The position numbers and the translations under genes were made by a program. Below, piece after piece: positions 56,160 to 62,000 of a stretch of DNA of 62,000 nucleotides. The DNA is from Adiantum capillus-veneris (Eukaryota > Streptophyta > Polypodiopsida > Polypodiales > Pteridaceae). The stretch is from positions 155,316,741 through 155,378,740 of the forward strand of contig CM043945.1 in NCBI GenBank assembly GCA_014529385.2, read 5' to 3'. The notes beneath the pieces were generated by a model, which did not search any database, was not told the origin of the DNA, and saw nothing but the letters and a program-made list of their open reading frames with translations. The first letter of the stretch is position 1; the number at the start of each line of letters is the position of its first letter.

Positions 56160-56890
56160 CTTTACTTGCTTTTTGGTGGCTTTTACAGGTGCATCTATTC
56201 ATTCAAACTTTTGATTCTTTCTAAGAAATTGATAAAGAGGATCAACTACATGTGCATAATGTGGAATCTAGATAACATAAAAGACACATGCTCTTAGAAA
56301 CCTTCTAACCTTAGTGATGCTAGTGCACATTTCTTTCATTATTTGGATGGCGTCTATCTTTGCTAGACAAGATTTCCTACCATATGGCCTGCACATGTTT
56401 CCCACAATGAGAACTTCATTGACACCAAACATAGACTTTCTCCTTGACAAAGTAAGATTCAATTCCTCCAACCTAGATAGAATTTTATCACAATCATTTA
56501 TGTGATTTTCCACAAACCTATGGCACTCCTTGAGATCTAAAGCTTTATCTTTCCCACCTTCTTCACATCCTTTGATAGGAAAATCATCAGTGAAAGACAT
56601 TGTGATTTGAGGAATAAAGTCACATAAGACTTTATTCATCCCATTCATCATATGTGCAGCCGAGTTGGTTGCTCCCTACAACAAGGTACACTTTCTTACC
56701 AAACATAAAGGTGTTCTCATGGTTGTCAAGTCTTTGCTTTCAATTGCAAGCTGAAATTGATTATACCCTGAGTAGAGGTCCCCCATTGAGTAGATTGCTC
56801 TCCCTACAGATTCCTTTGCAAACTCATCCACAATTGGACATGTACCTACATTCCTAATTGTCACCTTGTTCATTGGCTGCATATAGTGGA
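56160..56890 (-). pseudogene. Relict F reverse transcriptase
   Basis: The fingers and palm at 56882-56676 have V-D-E-F-A-K-E-S, Y-S-M-G-D-L-Y-S-G-Y-N-Q-F-Q-L and T-T-M-R-T-P-L. At 56651-56268 come M-S-F-T-D-D-F-P-I-K-G, keeping catalytic Asp-Asp (with Thr before it), and R-R-F-L-R-A-C-V-F. One frameshift lies between the two parts. RNase H does not follow; the frame goes almost directly to the V-D-M-L-S-R-A-R-Y-E-D-D tail near 56140. Confidence 0.78.
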
Positions 56891-57253
56891 TGAAGCGTAC
56901 ATCACCATTCTTCTTTGGGATTGTGAGCCACCTATTTCAACACATCCTATCTCATGTGGCTCAAATGCAAAAGCTTTACCATGCTTTGAAAGAATTTCTT
57001 GAAGCACTTTGTCTCCTCCTGTGTTGAAATTTCCTTGCAAACAATCTGCAACTCCTAAAAATACTCCTTTGTAAAGGTGTGCCCATTCTTTTTAGGATTC
57101 CTCAAACTTGGTTGCAAAGAAGCCTGCTCAATCGTTTCCCTGTTGTTGGGTGGTAAGGGTGAAGCTACTGATTTCACCTTCTTTGTTACACTCTTGTATT
57201 CAATTCCAACATGGACCTTTGGGCCAAGTGTTTTCTTGAAACATTAGTTTTTG

Positions 57254-58219
57254 TTAAAGGACTTGATACATTTCCATAGAGCATACTTCCACAACTTCAT
57301 TCTCAAGATGAAAACTAGACTCCATTATAGAATTAAACTCACCCAGAGTATATACAAAAGAAACTTCCTCACACAAACCCAAAACATTTTCAGTAGGATC
57401 TAACAACCCACTCTCTTTCATGCCTAACTGTACATTATGTACATATTGCTTCTCACATCTCTTCAAATCCTCGAGTTTTGTAACACAAACTGATCCATTC
57501 CTTTTTACCAAGGAGCCCGTAGAAAAAAATTCATCCATTTTTGGATCAAGCAAGAACCTTTTTTGTTTTGTCCACTGCAATCCCGCTTTAAAATGGTACT
57601 TGGCCAAAACCCATCATTTTTGTATGATCATGAAACTCTTTACTGACCTTTGGTAGAGGATGATCTTGGAGGTTTTCACGAGTTCTTTCATGGTTTACAC
57701 AGACTGTGAGAAATTGAACAACACGTTTACCATCTTTGCTTTGTATCCCGGCATAAGTTGAACCATCATCCATTACCTTTGTGTCCATTTGAGCTCCCAT
57801 AATGTAGGTCTACCTAAGGATAAGATGATAGGAAGACGTGTCATGTATAAAGAAATTTTGTTCAACCTTTACATCACCTATTGTCACCTTTACATTTTTC
57901 CATGTTGCATACAATTCACCTAATGAATTGTTTGCCACTCTGTAGCAAGCTCAATGTCAGATTGTAGCTTGTAAGCTCGTCCTTTTGGCTCATCTTTTGT
58001 TGGTTCCTTCTTCTCCCTGTTGTAGACTCCTACATGGTCACTTCTGGTGAAGGTGACTCTTGTGTTGGTGGCGCTAAGGTGCTGCATCATTCCTCCTCCA
58101 CTTTTTGTAGCTCTTTTCAAAGTCCCATCATCACCATTTTCATGCCTATGCTTTTCTTCTACAATAGCTTCATGGATTTTGCAATTTGTAATGTAGGCAT
58201 GCACGGACATTGAGTCCAA
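57254..58219 (-). pseudogene. Relict F protease and linker
   Basis: A series of frameshifted minus-strand pieces lies between gag and RT (58219-57920, 57800-57588, 57607-57254). No clear D-S/T-G loop is visible. L-P-K-V-S-K-E-F and similar phrases fit the pre-RT linker. Assigned by position. Confidence 0.5.
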
Positions 58220-58239
58220 TGGATCCCTCCACCATGTTT

Positions 58240-58980
58240 CTAGATGTATACAATCACCTGTTCATGAAGAATCTTTTTGGTAAGCTTTCCTTTTTTAGCT
58301 AACTCCGTGAAATTTAGCCAAGGTCTACCATGGTGATCACTAACCTCTTCATCACTAAGATTCTCAATTTTCACTCCATAAGTATCTGCCTCAATTGAAG
58401 ATGTGACATAGTTAGTTGCCATATCTTCAACTAAGGTTTGTATTCCCCCCTTGACAAAGCTAGTTCTCAAGGGTATACCTGTCTCTCTTAAGTGGATTTT
58501 ACCATCCTTAAAGAAAACAACATATTTCCTTAAGGAATCATTAAATCTATCACAATCCCTTCTTACATGATATGTGCTATCACACCATATACATTTGTGA
58601 GCAAACCCTTCTTTGGTTTGTTTTCTTTGCCTTAAAGGCAGTACTGATGGTTGTCCCTTTTCTTCAATCTTTGTACGTTTTAGCTTTATTTCATGTATGC
58701 CTTTCAAAATATCATCTAGCATAGAATTATCAACTTTTGGAGCTATAGTAGAAGGTTTTACCATCTTTTCAGGAGATAAGGAGGTTGGCGTAGAAGTATT
58801 GACTACCATCTTGTCTCTTCTTCTTTGCCGCTTTTCAAGTAGTGAGATAGCATCTTTAACATCATTCCAGTTAGTCTTTAGCCCTTGCTCAGCATATTTA
58901 TCTTCAAGGAGAAGCTCCAAGTTTTCTTGAAGCTCTTTTCCTGTTGTTTGTAGGAAAATCTCAGTCATCTCTAATTCCAA
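58240..58980 (-). pseudogene. Relict F gag C-terminal part
   Basis: Open for 246 codons. A charged, helical N-terminal part (L-E-L-L-L-E-D-K-Y-A; S-L-L-E-K-R-Q-R-R-R) is followed by a knuckle-like C-I-W-C-D-S-T-Y-H-V-R-R-D-C near 58592-58551, then V-V-F-F-K-D-G-K-I-H-L. The upstream capsid part is missing. Confidence 0.65.
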
Positions 58981-59049
58981 TGTGACCTTCTAAAACACGA
59001 CTTGAAAACCGCAAGTATAACGTTACATGAACATTCTCAAGCAAGAATT

Positions 59050-59420
59050 TTACCATGATTTCAAAATCATAACCATAACAACAAGAAGATTCTCAAACCA
59101 TAAATGTAACATGATTTAATAATTGTTACCACATTCACAATATATTTCCAAAACCATAACCATAACCCGATCGCCATACCATAACCATAACGTGATTGCC
59201 AAATCATAACCTTAGCTTTCTTTCCATACCATAACCATAACATGATTGCCATACCATAATTGCAAAACCATAACTATAACCTGGTTTCCATACCATAACC
59301 ATAACCATAACATGATTGCCAAACCATTTTACAAAACCTTATAACCATAACTTGCTTGCCATACCATAACCATAACATGATTTCCATACCATAATCATAA
59401 TCATAAATGAAATACAAAAC
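59050..59420 (-). repeat. Subterminal repeat array of the CACTA element
   Basis: Seven to eight irregular copies of a unit like CCATAACCATAACATGATTG followed by CCATA. In En/Spm such arrays bind the smaller element protein and are needed for excision; here that role is inferred from position. Confidence 0.75.
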
Positions 59421-59739
59421 GATAAACATAAATGCCAAATTGTACATGTATACAATGAATAAGGTGACCATAACTACAAAAAAACCATATATGGAGGATT
59501 CCACCCTTATGATAATGCCTCCTAGTCCAACAACCTCTCCTCCTTCTACAGCTGGGTCAAAAGGGCCACAAGTCCATGCTTGTACACATACTTCTCCTCT
59601 CGGTGTGTCGGAGGGCACTTCACGGCAAATTCGTGCAAAATAAACATAAGATAAATATTTTGATAACATATACATATCCGAAAATTTTTAGCGTACATAT
59701 AACACTTACAAACTCATGCCAAAGAGTGTTTTAGCCCCA

Positions 59740-60520
59740 CTCCCAAGATGTGATGCTCCAATAGACTCCAAACGTGCTCTAGCTCCATCTCTCTGTTGTT
59801 GAAATCTCTAAGGATTTTCATATGTCTCTTGTGTAATCCCCGCTCACTCCTGTGCATCCAACCATGCCAGATTTGGATTGTCGGCCTTGTACTTGTCTCT
59901 CACCTTTGACCGACGGTGTGACATTATGGCAATCGCCACGCTCAAGATCTTTCTTTCATCATCCTAATCATCCCAAATCTCCATCACAGTGTGGCCAAAC
60001 TGAATTGTACAGAGCTGCCAAATCCTCTGTTGCATGGCCTTTCCAACCATATCCATGAAAACAACTCCATCCTTGGTCTTGTACACCTTGCTAGGATCAT
60101 GCTCATGTGATCCCCAAGGTGTTCATGGTGTGCCTATCGGTGAACTAATTACTGAAGAGAGTGTTGGATGCTCTCTCAATGGTGTGGATGCATCAATAGA
60201 ACCACTACCATAACAACCACCACCTCTAGAATGATGTCTACCTCATCTCAAAGAAGAACAAGCCGTCGGTGTAACTGACACACTTGACTAAGGTGTAGGC
60301 CCATCCTAGGCATAGGGACGATCGTACTAGGTCTAGAGGGACCAGCTCCCCAAAGGTTTTGTGCGTAAGTAACCTACTTCGGTATGAATTTTTAACAAAA
60401 AGAAACCCATCTTCTTGGGTGACATGCCGGCAGGAGTGACTGGAAAACTGAATTTAGGAGAGTATGTGTCATCATTATCAGCCATAGATATAGATACACA
60501 AATAAAATAGATGCAATACA
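59740..60520 (-). pseudogene. Second CACTA coding region (TNP1/Transposase_24-like)
   Basis: Fragments on the minus strand: M-A-D-N-D-D-T-Y-S-P-K-F-S-F at 60484, a middle part disrupted, then Q-R-I-W-Q-L-C, H-R-R-S-K-V-R-D-K-Y-K-A-D-N-P and R-A-R-L-E-S-I-G near 60040-59745. The H-R-R-x-K-V-R-x-K-Y pattern recalls plant Transposase_24. Several stops. Assignment leans on position next to TNP2. Confidence 0.45.
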
Positions 60521-60643
60521 TTACTTCACATATCCATAAAAGAACATCTTAAGCAATGCAAATAACAAAAAAACAAAGCTGCAACATAGCTCATTATATC
60601 TATTCAATGTTGTAGACTAATTAAATGTTTTACAAAAGAGTTC

Positions 60644-61150
60644 CTAGCAAAAATCAGTAGTCAATCTATCATCTTCTATGAGAGTTGATGCACCAAAGAT
60701 ATCTATCTCAATATGTACTTTTGCATCTTTGTAATCAACAAACTCCAGTTCTTCATCGCTCTCCGCATCATCAGCTAGTGTATTTAAGAGCTCATCTCTA
60801 GGTTCAAGGATCTGCTGACCACCAACCTCTAGCAGATGAAGCTCTTCGACCTCAACCTCCAATCCTTCACACACTTGCTTGCTCTGTGGAGCAACTTGAA
60901 CAACATAGAGCCAGTGCAGTTTAGACAAATATTTTTCATCCTTTTCATTCCATAATGGATCTATTGTGAACACACGTGTTCACAATGTTGCGAAAGTATG
61001 AATGAAGCCCACTCTCCACACCCGCCTAGAGTTCACTTGCATCAGTCCACTCTTATCTTTGCACTCAATTGCATTAGGGCCACTAGTGTAACTTTGAACC
61101 ACTTGACATCAAAAATAAAAATATCAAACTTCCTAAAGCTAATCTTCAAG
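60644..61150 (-). pseudogene. TNP2 C-terminal DUF4216 domain, broken
   Basis: F-D-I-F-I-F-D-V-K-W-F-K-V near 61115-61077 and L-Y-V-V-Q-V-A-P-Q-S-K-Q near 60907-60870 match the DUF4216 pattern. An acidic tail follows (D-D-A-E-S-D-E-E-L-E-F). A frameshift near 60980-61040 separates the two. Confidence 0.7.
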
Positions 61151-61419
61151 ATGCCTTGGATGTAGCCAAAGTATTCAAGATGGCTAGTCTCTGTATTCTC
61201 ATCTTGACACTACTCAGACATTCTTGGACAAAGCTTTACCTAACCCCATTGTCAAAGGTGACCCTTTGTTCATCTATCTGTTGCACTCTAAAGTGTCTCC
61301 AATGTGACCACAAAGTTCCATATTTGTGATATTGCAGCCCCAAATATTAAACAAATTTAAAGTTACTAAAGTAATGCAATCATGTGGATCTGCAAAAAGA
61401 AGTTGTGAAAATATTTACA

Positions 61420-62000
61420 TGCCAATCTCAACCTCTTGACATCTCCTCTTCTTCATCAATAGTCAACACTACGTTCCTCTTTACCTTTGAGATTGTTGCA
61501 TCTAGCCACTACCCAGTAGAAAAGTCAGGCAATTTCTAAAGATGATCTAAAAAAGGAAGGTTTCTAGTGGCACGATTGCGATTGAATTGCAAGCGATCTA
61601 TCAAGCGTTGTTCATTTTTCCCTTCGTACCTCTCTAGCCTACATGACATTTGAGAGTTCAGAAGACAAAATCTCATAACCTTTTCTCGCATTGTGATATC
61701 CATCTTCCTAATGATGCCTTGTCCCTATGGCTCGTCCCCTCTCATCTTTACATTGACCTTAGTAGTCCACATTTAGGGCATCTCTGGATCAATTGAACCC
61801 AAAAATTCACTGATGAGAACAAGTGACTCTTGCACAAGCCATCCTTTAGCCATGCTAACCTCGGGGCAAGACCTTTGATGAACAAACCCCTTTAAAGTCT
61901 TCATGAATCTCTCCAAGAAGAACATCCACCTATTATGGACTACCCCAGCAATTGCAAATTCATCAACCACAGGCACAAGTAGATCCATTTGGATCATAAG
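61420..62000 (-). pseudogene. TNP2-like CACTA transposase, DUF4218 region, partial
   Basis: TNP2 proteins are the transposases of CACTA elements. Minus strand 61997-61773: H-N-R-W-M-F-F-L-E-R-F-M-K-T-L-K-G-F-V and P-E-V-S-M-A-K-G-W-L-V-Q-E-S, the DUF4218 signature. The frame continues to about 61420 with stops near 61770, 61720 and 61540. The catalytic part lies beyond the right edge. Confidence 0.8.

Larger units (their letters stand above)
55290..58980 (-). mobile_element. Ty3/gypsy relict F, internally deleted
   Basis: Minus strand, gag through pol, with no LTR recognised. It differs from A, B, C and G: its gag contains a C-I-W-C-D...H-V-R-R-D-C knuckle followed by F-F-K-D-G-K-I-H-L, and its RT carries G-D-L-Y-S-G-Y-N-Q-F. 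RNase H and the integrase core are missing. The gag N-terminus stops about where the CACTA element begins (58980-58996), so that element probably interrupts it. Confidence 0.75.
58996..62000 (-). mobile_element. CACTA (En/Spm) transposon, 3' part; continues beyond the window
   Basis: From the right edge leftward: a TNP2-type transposase C-terminus (DUF4218, then DUF4216), a second small coding region, and a subterminal repeat array. The sequence CACGACTTGAAAACCG at 58996 may be a degraded CACTA terminus. The order TNP2, smaller gene, subterminal repeats, end is typical of plant CACTA elements. Confidence 0.75.

Noticed and set aside
1-62000. tRNA, rRNA or snRNA genes
   Set aside because: I looked for cloverleaf-like or conserved RNA blocks and saw none beyond the PBS sequences; a covariance-model scan was not possible.

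Overview
This window looks like nuclear DNA of a land plant with a large, repeat-rich genome. Three things point there: a spliced plant-type DUF620 gene, plant-type Ty3/gypsy and Ty1/copia elements primed by initiator-tRNA-Met, and CACTA and Mutator-like DNA elements. Many long (CT)n/(GA)n microsatellites and a nearly gene-free, multiply nested layout suggest a fern, lycophyte or gymnosperm, but the sequence does not settle the lineage. I see no bacterial, viral-particle or CRISPR features and no convincing tRNA or rRNA gene.

Layout. 1-740: the 3' end of a short-LTR gypsy element abutting a copia gag relict. 2462-5291 (minus): the one intact host gene, a four-exon DUF620 gene. 6497-6753: a small TIR element with perfect 9-bp target duplications. 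8471-14724 (minus) and 14801-42509 (plus, interrupted): two divergent gypsy copies of one family (A and B). Their 5' LTRs stand back to back as a long inverted repeat, and a 1.3-kb CACTA-ended element sits inside the B LTR.

20232-40669: a 20.4-kb insertion in the reverse transcriptase of B. It has degenerate TIRs, a 9-12 bp target duplication and a SWIM-like remnant, so I call it Mutator-like. It holds a run of related palindromes (21.9-24.7 kb) and a complete copia element (25005-39751, TSD CTTAT). The 5' LTR of that copia is split by a complete gypsy element (25575-34754, TSD TTCTT). The region is therefore nested four deep, with order of insertion B, then Mutator-like, then copia, then gypsy G.

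42510-47175 (minus): gypsy C, which truncates B and is related to the element at the left edge. 47909-49180 (plus): a copia gag relict. 49850-53250 (minus): decayed gene-like coding, including an FCP1/HAD-phosphatase-like piece and a stretch bracketed by direct repeats. 55290-58980 (minus): a gypsy relict lacking RNase H and the integrase core. 58996-62000 (minus): the 3' part of a CACTA transposon with subterminal repeats, running off the right edge.

Only the DUF620 gene looks functional. Gypsy G and the copia are the youngest autonomous-type elements; each has a few stops or a frameshift. The least explained features are the palindrome family, the unequal LTRs and passenger ORF of gypsy G, the divergent LTR pair, and the FCP1-like relict.
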